From NCBI RefSeq assembly GCF_904846345.1, contig NZ_CAJHAJ010000002.1, positions 496,001 to 560,000 on the forward strand: a stretch of 64,000 bases of DNA, written 5' to 3'. This DNA is from Psychrobacter maritimus. Its GTDB lineage: Bacteria > Pseudomonadota > Gammaproteobacteria > Pseudomonadales > Moraxellaceae. The notes under the pieces were generated by a model that had not been told where the DNA came from, did no database searches, and saw only the letters and a program-made list of their open reading frames with translations. Below are positions 48,817-58,304 of the stretch, in pieces (position 1 is the stretch's first letter; each line of letters starts with the position of its first letter). The position numbers and the translations under genes were made by a program.

Positions 48817-48857
48817 AAAAAAAACCACGCTAATTAGCTTAGCGTGGTTTTTTTTAA
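48817..48857. terminator. Bidirectional terminator
   Basis: Perfect stem ACCACGCTAA/TTAGCGTGGT with A-run and T-run, 22 bp beyond the stop of the gene at 48879. Confidence 0.85.
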
Positions 48858-48878
48858 CAGTAAACGATATATTCAATG

Positions 48879-49583
48879 CTACTCGGCTTCATCCAACAAC
48901 TTATTAACTGCTTCTGCCATGTCATCATCTATAAGGCTGTCTTCTATATGGTCCACTAGCTCATGGATGGTGGTCAGATCCATTTCTCGAATACCCAAGC
49001 TTGCCAGTTGCTCATTAATAGATTCCAAGCTCTCTGTAGCATCAGAGCTATCTAATAGCTGCTCATCAAAACTGTCACTGACGAACCAGTACATTTTTTC
49101 TAACAAGCTATCTCTTTTGGTCAAGGTAGAATAACTATCGCCATGGATAAATAAATTAAAATGATAAGGCATCTCTATATCATTAATAAAAAAAGTACGC
49201 TTACACTCTAGGGTATAGGCTTGTACTTGTTCCTCTTCAGCGCTTTCGCTCTCTACTTCGCTGTCGTCTGCTTGAATTTCTTCTTTTACCAATCCTTCTA
49301 ATATCTCATAACGCCCAGCTTTGACTTTATGATTATAAATAATACAAGAGTCAGCAATCGCATCGAAAATAATGGCGCTGACATCTAGAGTATGGTTATC
49401 AATATCATAAAAAGCTTTTAAAAAAGGCAAAAATTCTGTGAGTTTATCTTCTGGCACTTCGGTCAAAAATTGCTGCTCGTAAATCTTAATCATGTCTTCA
49501 GGTGAATAAGTATTGGCCGTATTGGTTTCATTTCTGCCCGTAGGTTGCAAGGGTATCAGGTTATATGGATTATTATGGGTCAT
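48879..49583 (-). CDS. Hypothetical acidic cytoplasmic protein
   Basis: 234 aa, strongly acidic (for example QADDSEVESESAEEEQ and the tail ESLIDDDMAEAVNKLLDEAE), with no signal or membrane segment. I do not recognise a domain. It has its own terminator and lies between the island and the nhaC-phh genes, so it marks the return to core DNA. The start ATG is 12 nt after AAGGCAG. Confidence 0.6.
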   Translation of the reverse strand: MTHNNPYNLIPLQPTGRNETNTANTYSPEDMIKIYEQQFLTEVPEDKLTEFLPFLKAFYDIDNHTLDVSAIIFDAIADSCIIYNHKVKAGRYEILEGLVKEEIQADDSEVESESAEEEQVQAYTLECKRTFFINDIEMPYHFNLFIHGDSYSTLTKRDSLLEKMYWFVSDSFDEQLLDSSDATESLESINEQLASLGIREMDLTTIHELVDHIEDSLIDDDMAEAVNKLLDEAE

Positions 49584-49752
49584 GCAGGACTGCCTTTTTA
49601 TTTAAGTAAAATGTATAAGATTACTGCGACTACAAAGCGCTAGTAGCGTCTAAATGCACATTTCTTGTTCATTTAGTGATTAGAAATCTATATAACCTAT
49701 TATCTCTTATTCAGCCACTTTTAGATATATCGTTTAAGGGTTCAAATTATCC

Positions 49753-49789
49753 AAAAAAAACCACTCTAATCGGGTTAGAGTGGTTTTTT
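49753..49789. terminator. Terminator after nhaC
   Basis: AACCACTCTAA and TTAGAGTGGTT with flanking A and T runs, 44 bp past the nhaC stop on the minus strand. Confidence 0.85.
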
Positions 49790-49832
49790 AGACCGCTAAT
49801 GCTAGCTCAGTTTACTTTAAAATAGCCTATCG

Positions 49833-51260
49833 TTAATTAGCAACTTGTTCTTTTTGGTGCTTACGGACATTGGTGCCATCTTTACGCGTGATGGTTATCC
49901 CTGTAAAGCCAAATAATATCGTTAATAGTAGCGATAAATAACAGAAGAAGGCATAAGGCAGATAATCAAGCACGGGAACGCCTAACGCTTGGCTGATAAA
50001 CACGCCGCACACACTCCAAGGTACCAATGGATTGATCACCGTACCGGCATCTTCAATGGTGCGCGATAGGTTTTTTGGGTGTAAGTTTAAACGCTCGAAC
50101 GTCGGTCGGAAGGCGGTTCCTGATAATAAGATACTCAAGTACTGCTCACCGATAAGTACGTTGATGCTTAAAGCCGACATGGCAGCAGCAAAAATAGCAC
50201 GCCCTGCTGTCGTTAAGTTGTCTTTAATACCTGATAATAATGCTGGCAAGATACCCAATGCCGTCAGCAAGCCACCAAGACTGAGCGCCAATATCACAAT
50301 CGCTTGGGTAAAGAACATGCTTTGGACACCGCCGCGCGATAGCATACCGCCTACCTCGCCCAGCTCTAATGACTCAGCAGGGGCATAACCTGCAAACAGA
50401 TAACCACCCAACTGACCAAAGCTTGGCGAGCTATGTAAGTAAGTAATAATCAATGCCGCAGCGATAGTACAGATGATGGTATAAATGGCATTGACGCGAA
50501 ATATCGCCAGTCCTACTAACACGACGAAAGGCAGTACGGCATAACCATGCACCAAGCCACTTTCAATTAACTGTCCTTGCAGCACTCTTACTTGACTTAA
50601 GTCCGAGCCAGCCGTTTGCCCAGAGAAGAACCAAAACAATATCACCGTCAGTATCCACGCCGGTACAGTGGTATACATCATATTGCGAATATGCTCAAAC
50701 AAATCAATACCCACAACCGATGAGGCAATGGTACAAGTATCCGATAATGGCGACATTTTATCACCAAAAAACGCTCCTGATACCACTGCACCAGCGGCAA
50801 TCGCCACATTGGCATCAAAGGCATTGCTCATCCCTATAAAAGCCACGCCAAGGGTGGCGGCAGTGGTCAAACTACTGCCCAAAGCAATACCGATAATAGA
50901 GGTCAATACAAAGGCTGAGATATAATAATACTCTGGCGATATCAGCTGAAAACCAAAATACATCAGCGTCGGAATAGCACCAGACATCATCAAGGCGGCG
51001 ACCATCAAACCAATAAAGAAGAATAAATAAATCGCACCGATACCACGCATGACGCCAGACGCCATTTGTGCTTGCATGTCATCGAAGCTCAAACCTTTGA
51101 ACAGACCGATGGCCAGTAGCACACAGATAGCGAGTATCAATGATAAATGCGGCACCCAGCCAAAGCCAATCATGGTAACGCCCATGATGGCGATGACAAT
51201 GGCAGAAATCATAAACGCCAGTTGCGGTGAAATTTGGGTTAGTATTTTTGGCGGCATCAC
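49833..51260 (-). CDS. nhaC: Na+/H+ antiporter NhaC family
   Basis: 475 aa with about 11 hydrophobic segments. The conserved stretches GSSLTTAATLGVAFIGM, GAVVSGAFFGDKMSPLSDT and the late LVPWSVCGVFISQALGVP are NhaC-type. It would expel Na+ against H+. Alternatively it could be an NhaC-like amino acid exchanger, as family members sometimes serve substrates linked to neighbours: here the phenylalanine/tyrosine catabolic genes lie upstream on the same strand. The two alternatives cannot be separated by sequence alone. Confidence 0.82.
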   Translation of the reverse strand: MMPPKILTQISPQLAFMISAIVIAIMGVTMIGFGWVPHLSLILAICVLLAIGLFKGLSFDDMQAQMASGVMRGIGAIYLFFFIGLMVAALMMSGAIPTLMYFGFQLISPEYYYISAFVLTSIIGIALGSSLTTAATLGVAFIGMSNAFDANVAIAAGAVVSGAFFGDKMSPLSDTCTIASSVVGIDLFEHIRNMMYTTVPAWILTVILFWFFSGQTAGSDLSQVRVLQGQLIESGLVHGYAVLPFVVLVGLAIFRVNAIYTIICTIAAALIITYLHSSPSFGQLGGYLFAGYAPAESLELGEVGGMLSRGGVQSMFFTQAIVILALSLGGLLTALGILPALLSGIKDNLTTAGRAIFAAAMSALSINVLIGEQYLSILLSGTAFRPTFERLNLHPKNLSRTIEDAGTVINPLVPWSVCGVFISQALGVPVLDYLPYAFFCYLSLLLTILFGFTGITITRKDGTNVRKHQKEQVAN

Positions 51261-51349
51261 ACATCCTTAGCTTGCCAGTAGATTCTGGCGTTGGGGTTGG
51301 CTTTGGGTTGGACAAGTTTAATGAGTTGCAATGATTATTGCTACCCTCA

Positions 51350-51691
51350 TCACTTACCCAGTAGGCTATCGGTCTTCGCGGCCATGACAAAATCATTGCG
51401 ATGCAGACCTTTAATGCTATGTGACCACCAAGTGACGGTGGCCTTGCCCCACTCTACCAAGATACCCGGATGATGCCCTTCTGCTTCAGAAATCTCAGCA
51501 AGGTCGTTGGCAAATGCCATTGCTGTGACAAAGTTTTTGAATTTATACTGGCGCTGTAGTTGCTTGATGCCATCGACTTCAATCAGCGACCACTCAGGAA
51601 TTTGTGTTAATAGCTCGCGCGCTTCGGTATCGTCAACGGTCGGTGCGCCGATACGGCAGGCTTCACAGCTGACTTGTGATAATGTAGTCAT
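51350..51691 (-). CDS. phhB: Pterin-4a-carbinolamine dehydratase
   Basis: 113-aa enzyme that recycles the tetrahydropterin used by phenylalanine hydroxylase. The motif [21 protein letters not shown] contains the paired active-site His residues. It lies 128 bp downstream of phhA on the same strand, the usual phhAB order. Confidence 0.95.
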   Translation of the reverse strand: MTTLSQVSCEACRIGAPTVDDTEARELLTQIPEWSLIEVDGIKQLQRQYKFKNFVTAMAFANDLAEISEAEGHHPGILVEWGKATVTWWSHSIKGLHRNDFVMAAKTDSLLGK

Positions 51692-51819
51692 TATAATTTC
51701 CTTTTATGTTAACTATTATTTTTTAATAAACGAACGTCCATGTTGACGCTATTACTTCAGTGCTAAACCATATAAATGGTGCAACCTCTTAAATACTACT
51801 AAGTGTTCTCCTCAATCGT

Positions 51820-52788
51820 TTAGGAGTTTTTTGCCGCATAAGTGGGTTCAAACAATCCTAGTGACATTGCTTGCTTGACCATGCCCATGATGTCGCTATC
51901 GACAATATCAAATAGCGTATTCAAATCATCAATCACATAATAAATCGGCTGAATATGATCAATGCGATAAGGCGTACGTAACACATCAAGCAAATCAAAC
52001 GCTCTATATTCGGGTTGTTGGTAATGGGTTTGCTCGTATTGAGGTTGTGGCTGACATTGGGACTGCTGATGTTCTTCTTGCTTATCAGAAGTACCACTCA
52101 GCGCATAAAGGGTTTCAGAAGGCGAACTTAAAATACCGCCGCCATAGATACGACGATTGTCAGGATGGCTACCAACCAAGCCAAACTCGATGGTAAACCA
52201 ATAAAGTCGTGCTAAAAACCACCTTTCTTCTTTACTGGCATTCAAACCCAGCTTGCCATACGTCTCATTAAAAGCCGCAAACGCAGGATGGGTCAGCAGC
52301 GGACAATGGCCAACGATTTCATGAAAGATATCAGGCTCTTCGATATAGTCCATGTCTTCGAAGCGACGGATAAAGGTCGCCACAGGGAAGGATTTATTTG
52401 CCAACAGCTTAAAAAACTTACCAAAGCTGATAAGCGCAGGAACCGCCGCGGTTTGCCAGCCAGTCGTCGCTTGCAGTACCTCATCGATATCATGTAGTTG
52501 CGGGATGTGCGTCGATGGCAAGTTCAGTTTTTTAAGGCCATCTAGATAGGCTGAGCAGGCACGATTGGGTATTTGCGTGGCTTGACGTTCAAGCAGCGCC
52601 TGCCACATGGCATTTTCATCGGCACTATAATGAATATGCCCCTGACTGTCTGGCTGACGCGAGACGTAAGGCTGCTTTATATGAGTTGAATGGTCGTGAT
52701 GAGATCCATCAGCTGCTCGCGGTGTTAAAACCACACTATTGGCACTGACGGTTTTACTATGAGACGTTGTCTGTGATAGGCGTTCCAT
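51820..52788 (-). CDS. phhA: Phenylalanine 4-monooxygenase
   Basis: Pterin-dependent iron enzyme that converts phenylalanine to tyrosine. The 2-His-1-Glu iron ligands are readable: His156 and His161 in DIFHEIVGHCPLLTHP, and Glu201 in WFTIEFGLVG. The 322 aa length exceeds the usual bacterial monofunctional form (about 260-300) because of an N-terminal tail of about 40 residues with a His cluster and a Gln/His-rich insert at about 236-260 (EEHQQSQCQPQPQ). Upstream is hpd, oriented the same way. Confidence 0.96.
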   Translation of the reverse strand: MERLSQTTSHSKTVSANSVVLTPRAADGSHHDHSTHIKQPYVSRQPDSQGHIHYSADENAMWQALLERQATQIPNRACSAYLDGLKKLNLPSTHIPQLHDIDEVLQATTGWQTAAVPALISFGKFFKLLANKSFPVATFIRRFEDMDYIEEPDIFHEIVGHCPLLTHPAFAAFNETYGKLGLNASKEERWFLARLYWFTIEFGLVGSHPDNRRIYGGGILSSPSETLYALSGTSDKQEEHQQSQCQPQPQYEQTHYQQPEYRAFDLLDVLRTPYRIDHIQPIYYVIDDLNTLFDIVDSDIMGMVKQAMSLGLFEPTYAAKNS

Positions 52789-53033
52789 GCCTGTATTCCT
52801 TTTATTACCGTGGGTTACATTAACCTTGCATCATTAACTTGTCTTTAACCGCCTCAGTTAAACTCAATTAATCTTAGTTAAACTGAACCGATACTTTAAA
52901 GTGACTGTCGTAATAATGAGGGTTAATGAAGACAAGACGTTATCCTTTCGTCTTGTCCATTTTCTTGTTCTGAGCACTGATATATAAGCATGCATACATA
53001 AGCACTTGTATATCAGCGCTAACAGATAAACTT

Positions 53034-53087
53034 TAAACTAAGTTACGGTGTTAAACTAAGTTACGGTGTTGAACTAAGTTACGGTGT
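53034..53087. repeat. 3 x 18-bp tandem repeat at the hpd stop codon
   Basis: Three adjacent copies of an 18-bp unit, TAAACTAAGTTACGGTGT, the third with two changes at its start. The hpd stop (53079-53081) lies in the third copy. On the minus strand each unit reads in the hpd frame and brings the same stop, so copy changes would not alter the protein. Confidence 0.9.
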
Positions 53088-54179
53088 TTCGGTCTCTGAC
53101 TGACCAATCGCGCCGCGACGGACTTGGTCACGCTCAATTGATTCAAACAAGGCTTTAAAGTTACCTTCACCAAAGCCTTCTTCGTAATCGCCTTTACGTT
53201 GGATAAATTCAAAGAATACTGGGCTACCCAAGATAGTTTCAGAGAAAATCTGTAGCAGTAGACGTGGTTTGCCACCTTCTGTCGTGCCATCTAACAAGAT
53301 ACCGCGCATTTGCAGCTCAGAGACATTCTCGCCGTGGTTTGGTAAACGCTCGCTTAGCATGTCATAGTAGGCCGCGTTTGGTGCGGTCATCAATGGAATG
53401 CCGGCAGCTTTTAGCTTATCGATACTGGCAAATAAATCATCACTGGCTAAGGCAATATGCTGAATACCTTCACCGTTAAAGTGCATCAAATATTCTTCGA
53501 TTTGGCCGCCGCCTTGCTTAGACTCTTCATTTAACGGGATACGAATTTTGCCATCAGGGGCGGTCATCGCTTTACTGGTCAGGCCGGTGTACTCGCCTTT
53601 GATATCAAAATAACGGATTTCACGGAAGTTAAAGATGCGCTCATAGAAGTTTGCCCAATACGCCATACGGCCGCGGTAAACGTTATGCGTTAGGTGGTCG
53701 ATGACTTTAAAGCCATAACCTACAGGGCGTCTGTCAACGTCTGGTAAGAATTCAAAATCGACATCATAGATAGACTCGCCGTCTTTAAAACGGTCAATCA
53801 AATAGATGAGAGAGCCGCCAATGCCTTTGATAGCAGGCAGTCTTAATTCCATCACCCCTGTTGGCACATCTACTGGCTGCGCGCCTTTTTCAATCGCCAG
53901 CTCATAGGCGTTTTTGGAATCCTTGACGCGAAAACCCATGCTACAGGCCCCAGCGCCATGTTCTTCAACGAAATAACTGGCTTGGCTTTTTGGCTCACGA
54001 TTGATGATAAGGTTGATATCACCTTGACGGTATAACGCCACGTCCTTTGAGCGGTGATTGGCCACATGGGTAAAACCCAGCTGCTCAAATAACTCTGCAA
54101 CAGCTTGTGGTTGAGGTGAGGCGAATTCAACAAAGTCAAACCCTTGCAATCCCATTGGGTTTTCAAATAAATCGGCCAT
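53079..54179 (-). CDS. hpd: 4-hydroxyphenylpyruvate dioxygenase
   Basis: Non-haem iron enzyme making homogentisate from 4-hydroxyphenylpyruvate. From the ATG at 54179 (MADLFENP), preceded by AAGGAT, it has 366 aa; the frame extends to a TTG at 54200, which is less likely. The Fe ligands are His162 ([14 protein letters not shown]), His241 ([11 protein letters not shown]) and Glu324 ([10 protein letters not shown]), nearly the spacing known for Pseudomonas enzymes. The C-terminus is normal, ending in ETP at the 18-bp tandem repeat. Confidence 0.97.
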   Translation of the reverse strand: MADLFENPMGLQGFDFVEFASPQPQAVAELFEQLGFTHVANHRSKDVALYRQGDINLIINREPKSQASYFVEEHGAGACSMGFRVKDSKNAYELAIEKGAQPVDVPTGVMELRLPAIKGIGGSLIYLIDRFKDGESIYDVDFEFLPDVDRRPVGYGFKVIDHLTHNVYRGRMAYWANFYERIFNFREIRYFDIKGEYTGLTSKAMTAPDGKIRIPLNEESKQGGGQIEEYLMHFNGEGIQHIALASDDLFASIDKLKAAGIPLMTAPNAAYYDMLSERLPNHGENVSELQMRGILLDGTTEGGKPRLLLQIFSETILGSPVFFEFIQRKGDYEEGFGEGNFKALFESIERDQVRRGAIGQSETETP

Positions 54180-54315
54180 TGTAATCATCCTTAATTTCAA
54201 TTGGTGGTATAAAAAACAGTAAAAATATAATGCTAAAAAATAACTTCAATCAATAATTCTTATTGACGATGTATTTATATTAGATTAGCTTGATTTATAA
54301 GACTAATCGTATTTT

Positions 54316-55269
54316 TTGATTTATTTATCAGGTTTGCTTATGAATATCAGTATTCGCCAATTGACCGCTTTTATCAGCGTTGCCGACAATGGCAGTTTTA
54401 CCCGTGCCAGTGAGCAGATGCATTTGACCCAATCTGCCGTCAGTGGTTTGATTAAAGAGTTAGAATCTAGCCTCGGTATCGTGTTGTTTGATCGCACCAC
54501 GCGCCAGCTTTCTTTGTCCGTTGTCGGGCATCATTTATTGCCACAAGCGCGGCGTATCTTAAATGAGATGCAGCTGTTTGAAAATGAAGCCAGTAGTTTG
54601 ACAAGTTTGGCGCAAGGTCAGGTTAGGCTTGCGGTGTCGCAATTTGCCGCTTCCTCCATGCCAGCGGTTATTGCCCAGTTTTCTAAAGAATATCCAGATA
54701 TTAGCGTGTCTTTGCTTGATTGCTCAGCTGAAAATGTTTTAGAACACATTCAAAACATCGAGGTAGATTTGGGCGTCGGGACTGAGCTTGGTTTTATGGA
54801 ATCTGAGGATGACATCAGCGCCGATTTGTTATATCAGCTGCCGTTTTGTGTGGTGATGCCTGACAGCCATGCGCTGGCACAAAAATCAGAGGTCGTCTGG
54901 CAAGACTTGGTAGACATTCCGCTTATTACCTTGCAAGGGCCGTTTATTGAGCAGGTGACCGCCGAGCTTGATGAGAGTATTGCCAGCCATATCCAACAAG
55001 CACGCTATAAAGTCAACTTTATGTCCACCGCCCTTGAGATGACCCGCCAAGGTTTTGGCATTACTTTGTGCTTGCCTTATATGCCGGAGGTGATAGATTG
55101 GGTAAGCGCCAATGGCTTACAGATGCGCCCCTTAGCACAACCGGTTAAAATGCGCCGCTTTTTTATTTACCAACGCTCGTCACGGGCATTATCACCCGCC
55201 AGCATTGCCTTTAAGCAATTCTTGCAATTTTACTTTGCCAGTCACTTTGATGATTTACAGAGTATTTAA
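54316..55269 (+). CDS. LysR family transcriptional regulator
   Basis: 317 aa. The N-terminal winged helix ISIRQLTAFISVADNGSFTRASEQMHLTQSAVSGLIKELE is a classic LysR DNA-binding domain, and the remainder is the periplasmic-binding-fold effector domain. It is divergent from hpd across 136 bp and upstream of the aromatic aminotransferase, so it probably governs both. A Met at residue 9 (54340) is the likely start, as it follows a pattern MNISIRQLTAF. The stop TAA falls in a triplicated 10-bp repeat. Confidence 0.88.
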   Translation: MIYLSGLLMNISIRQLTAFISVADNGSFTRASEQMHLTQSAVSGLIKELESSLGIVLFDRTTRQLSLSVVGHHLLPQARRILNEMQLFENEASSLTSLAQGQVRLAVSQFAASSMPAVIAQFSKEYPDISVSLLDCSAENVLEHIQNIEVDLGVGTELGFMESEDDISADLLYQLPFCVVMPDSHALAQKSEVVWQDLVDIPLITLQGPFIEQVTAELDESIASHIQQARYKVNFMSTALEMTRQGFGITLCLPYMPEVIDWVSANGLQMRPLAQPVKMRRFFIYQRSSRALSPASIAFKQFLQFYFASHFDDLQSI

Positions 55270-55291
55270 GTGTATTTAAGTGTATTTAAGC
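55262..55291. repeat. 3 x 10-bp tandem repeat at the lysR stop codon
   Basis: Three copies of GTATTTAAGT (the last with C at position 10). The stop TAA of the lysR gene lies in the first copy (55267-55269). Confidence 0.85.
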
Positions 55292-55467
55292 CTCCTTTAA
55301 CCAACTCATTACTTAAGTTTGGCAAAGGCTTAAATCTGTCCAAAAATTTGCCAATAAACAAAAAAATGCGTTAATTAATCAGTATCGCTGAATCTAACGT
55401 TGAGTTAATCGCCAAACTGGTTTATGCTTTTTAACGCCTTAACTCATCTCCCTTGTAAGGAAAAAAA

Positions 55468-56664
55468 ATGTTTGAACGTATCGATTATTATGCCGGTGAC
55501 CCGATCTTAGGATTGATGGACAAGTTTGCCGCCGACACCAACCCAGATAAAGTCAATTTAGGCGTGGGCGTTTATTATGATGAGGATGGCAAATTGCCCG
55601 TCCTTGAGTGTGTCAAAACGGCTGAACAGCGTATTGCAGACCCAATCTCTCCTCGTCCTTATTTGCCAATGGCCGGCTTACCCGGACACCGTAAAGGTTG
55701 TCAGGAATTGCTGTTTGGTAAAGACGCGCAAATCTTACAAGACGGTTTGGTTGCGACCATCGCCACAATCGGCGGTTCTGGTGCGTTAAAAGTGGGCGCA
55801 GAATTTATCCATGAATGGTTCCCGCAGTCTAAGTGCTACGTCAGCGACCCAACGTGGGGCAACCACATTGCTATCTTTGAAGGCTCTGACGTCGAAGTCG
55901 GTAAATATCCGTACTATGACAAAGCGACCAGCAGCATCAAATTTGATGAGATGATTGCTTTTTTTGAGACTTTAAATAAAGATGACGTCATCTTATTGCA
56001 CCCTTGCTGCCATAACCCAACCGGTATGGACTTGACTCGTGAGCAGTGGGATACCGTCCTAAACATCATTCAAGCGCGTGAGCTGATTCCATTTATGGAC
56101 ATCGCTTACCAAGGTTTTGGCGAAGATATGGACAGCGATGCTTACGCAATTCGCAAAGCGGTTGATATGGGTCTGCCACTGTTTGTGAGCAACTCATTCT
56201 CTAAAAACTTATCACTTTACGGTGAGCGTGTCGGTGGCCTATCTGTCGTTTGTCCAACAGTAGACGAAACTGAGCGCGTCTTTGGTCAGCTGAACTCTAC
56301 GGTACGTCGCATCTACTCAAGCCCACCATCACATGGTGGTCGTGTGGTCGATATCGTCATGAACGACGAAGCGCTACATAAGCAATGGGTTGGCGAAGTT
56401 TATGCGATGCGTGACCGTATCAAAGCCATGCGCTTAAAGCTCAAATCAGTATTGGAAGAGAAAATCTCTGATCGTAACTTCGATTACTTAACTGAGCAAA
56501 ATGGCATGTTTAGCTTTACGGGCCTGACGCCTGAACAGGTTGAACAACTCCAAAGCAAGTTTGGTATCTACATGGTATCGAACTCGCGTATGTGTGTTGC
56601 CGGCTTGAACAGTAGTAATATCGATTATGTTGCCAATGCCATGGTCGACGTCTTAAAAGACTAA
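55468..56664 (+). CDS. tyrB: Aromatic amino acid aminotransferase (TyrB/AspC family)
   Basis: PLP enzyme of class I, 398 aa. The N-terminus YYAGDPILGLMDKFAADTNPDKVNLGVGVYYDE, the PLP region HPCCHNPTGMDLTREQWD, the Schiff-base Lys in NSFSKNLSLYGERVGG, and the C-terminal substrate Arg in NSRMCVAGLN are visible. It would transaminate tyrosine to 4-hydroxyphenylpyruvate, the hpd substrate. Aspartate aminotransferase is the alternative. It follows the LysR gene and has a terminator. Confidence 0.93.
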   Translation: MFERIDYYAGDPILGLMDKFAADTNPDKVNLGVGVYYDEDGKLPVLECVKTAEQRIADPISPRPYLPMAGLPGHRKGCQELLFGKDAQILQDGLVATIATIGGSGALKVGAEFIHEWFPQSKCYVSDPTWGNHIAIFEGSDVEVGKYPYYDKATSSIKFDEMIAFFETLNKDDVILLHPCCHNPTGMDLTREQWDTVLNIIQARELIPFMDIAYQGFGEDMDSDAYAIRKAVDMGLPLFVSNSFSKNLSLYGERVGGLSVVCPTVDETERVFGQLNSTVRRIYSSPPSHGGRVVDIVMNDEALHKQWVGEVYAMRDRIKAMRLKLKSVLEEKISDRNFDYLTEQNGMFSFTGLTPEQVEQLQSKFGIYMVSNSRMCVAGLNSSNIDYVANAMVDVLKD

Positions 56665-56697
56665 TCATCTAACGCGATTTCATAAAAATTATGTGAA

Positions 56698-56730
56698 TAA
56701 AAAGGCTGAGTTATTGCTCAGCCTTTTTTT
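56698..56730 (+). terminator. Terminator after the aromatic aminotransferase
   Basis: AAAGGCTGAG/CTCAGCCTTT with a T-run, 34 bp after the stop. Confidence 0.9.
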
Positions 56731-56868
56731 ATGCCTGATATTTTCTAAAAAAACTACACAAAAAACACTGCACAAAAAACCTTGCAATCTGTTTGGCTAT
56801 AAATTACATTATACGTAAGTAGTTAACTATAACGTAATTCAATATGCGCTTTAGCAAGGAGCTTCCCC

Positions 56869-58170
56869 ATGTCAACGATTGACAAAAACCTCACCTCATT
56901 TATCGATATCGCCACTGATTCTGACTTTTCTATTCATAACTTGCCTTATGGCATTTTTAGTGATGCCAAAGACGCTACTGGTAATAACAACCGTCGCGCT
57001 GGCGTTGCTATCGGTGAGCAGGTATTAGACTTATCAGTACTCGAAGCAGAAGGGTTATTAAGTTTGGCTGACGGTCCGTATTTTGATCAACCAACCTTAA
57101 ACGCCTTTATTGATTCTGGTCGCGACAACTGGACCAAGGCGCGCACCATCATTCAAATGCTACTGTCTGCTGATAATGATACCTTGCGCGACAATGCAGA
57201 CTTACAGCAAAAAGCCCTGTTTAAGCAAGCAGACGTCACCATGCATCTGCCCGTGCAAGTGCCCGGTTTTACGGACTTTTATTCTTCTAAAGAGCATGCG
57301 ACCAACGTTGGCACTATGTTCCGTGACCCAAATAACGCCTTACTGCCTAACTGGACTGAAATGCCAGTCGGCTATAACGGACGCGCCAGCACCGTTATCG
57401 TTAGTGGTACGGATGTGATACGCCCATCGGGTCAGCTAAAACCGAATGCTGATGACCGTCCTATTTTCTCGCCTTGTAAGCGTTTGGATTTTGAACTTGA
57501 AACCGCCTTTGTCGTCGGTAAAGGCAATAATATCGGTCAACCGATTGCAGTCGATGAAGCCGCGGATCATATTTTTGGCATGGTACTACTTAATGATTGG
57601 TCAGCCCGCGATATTCAAAAATGGGAATACGTGCCTTTAGGTCCTTTTAATGCCAAAACCTTTGCTTCTGAAGTATCACCTTGGATTGTGACCATGGATG
57701 CTTTAGCACCCTTTAAAACCTCATGCCCAACGCAAGAGCCAAAACCACTGGCTTATCTCAATGAAAAAGCCTCTGATAGCAGCTTTGATATCACTTTATC
57801 AGTCGAGTTATTGCCTGAAAATGCAGACGAAGCAACGCTGGTTTGTGAAACCAACTTTAAATATATGTATTGGTCAATGGCGCAGCAGCTGACCCACCAC
57901 ACCATCACGGGTTGTAAAGTAGAAGTCGGCGATATGATGGGCTCAGGGACGATTTCAGGACCGACGCCAGATTCTTATGGCTCGATGTTAGAGATTGCTT
58001 GGAATGCCACCAAACCTGTCACCTTAAAAGGCGGCGAGACACGCAGCTTTATCGAAGATGGCGATACCGTGATTATGAAGGGCTATAGCGAAAAAGACGG
58101 TATTCGTGTTGGCTTTGGTGAAGTACGCGGTAAGGTCTTGCCTGCGCTCACATTCGATTTTGACAAATAG
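56869..58170 (+). CDS. fahA: Fumarylacetoacetase
   Basis: 433-aa hydrolase splitting fumarylacetoacetate to fumarate and acetoacetate, the last step of the pathway. The N-terminal domain FSIHNLPYGIF..RRAGVAIGEQVLDL and the catalytic domain with FTDFYSSKEHATNVGTMFR, then DWSARDIQKWEYVPLGPFNAKTF and GSGTISGPTPDSYGSMLEI are full-length family features. AAGGAG lies 7 nt upstream of ATG. Followed by the VOC gene. Confidence 0.97.
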   Translation: MSTIDKNLTSFIDIATDSDFSIHNLPYGIFSDAKDATGNNNRRAGVAIGEQVLDLSVLEAEGLLSLADGPYFDQPTLNAFIDSGRDNWTKARTIIQMLLSADNDTLRDNADLQQKALFKQADVTMHLPVQVPGFTDFYSSKEHATNVGTMFRDPNNALLPNWTEMPVGYNGRASTVIVSGTDVIRPSGQLKPNADDRPIFSPCKRLDFELETAFVVGKGNNIGQPIAVDEAADHIFGMVLLNDWSARDIQKWEYVPLGPFNAKTFASEVSPWIVTMDALAPFKTSCPTQEPKPLAYLNEKASDSSFDITLSVELLPENADEATLVCETNFKYMYWSMAQQLTHHTITGCKVEVGDMMGSGTISGPTPDSYGSMLEIAWNATKPVTLKGGETRSFIEDGDTVIMKGYSEKDGIRVGFGEVRGKVLPALTFDFDK

Positions 58171-58304
58171 TTCTAGCATATAAAGCACTTACAAATAAAA
58201 CAGGCGTAAAAAAACTACTTAGGCTGTCCGACAATTATCACCATTTAGTTTAATACAGGTTTGACAGCTTATTAAGTAGCACGCTTTATCAAAAGGAGTT
58301 TGAT

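Larger units (their letters stand above)
48166..48878. other. Long non-coding region at the right edge of the island
   Basis: 713 bp with no gene. It is AT-rich and contains two terminator-like hairpins: AACCCTCG/CGAGGGTT with T-run (48749-48786) and ACCACGCTAA/TTAGCGTGGT flanked by A and T runs (48817-48857). The second probably ends the gene at 48879-49583. The first has no gene before it, suggesting the gene it served has been lost. Confidence 0.55.
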
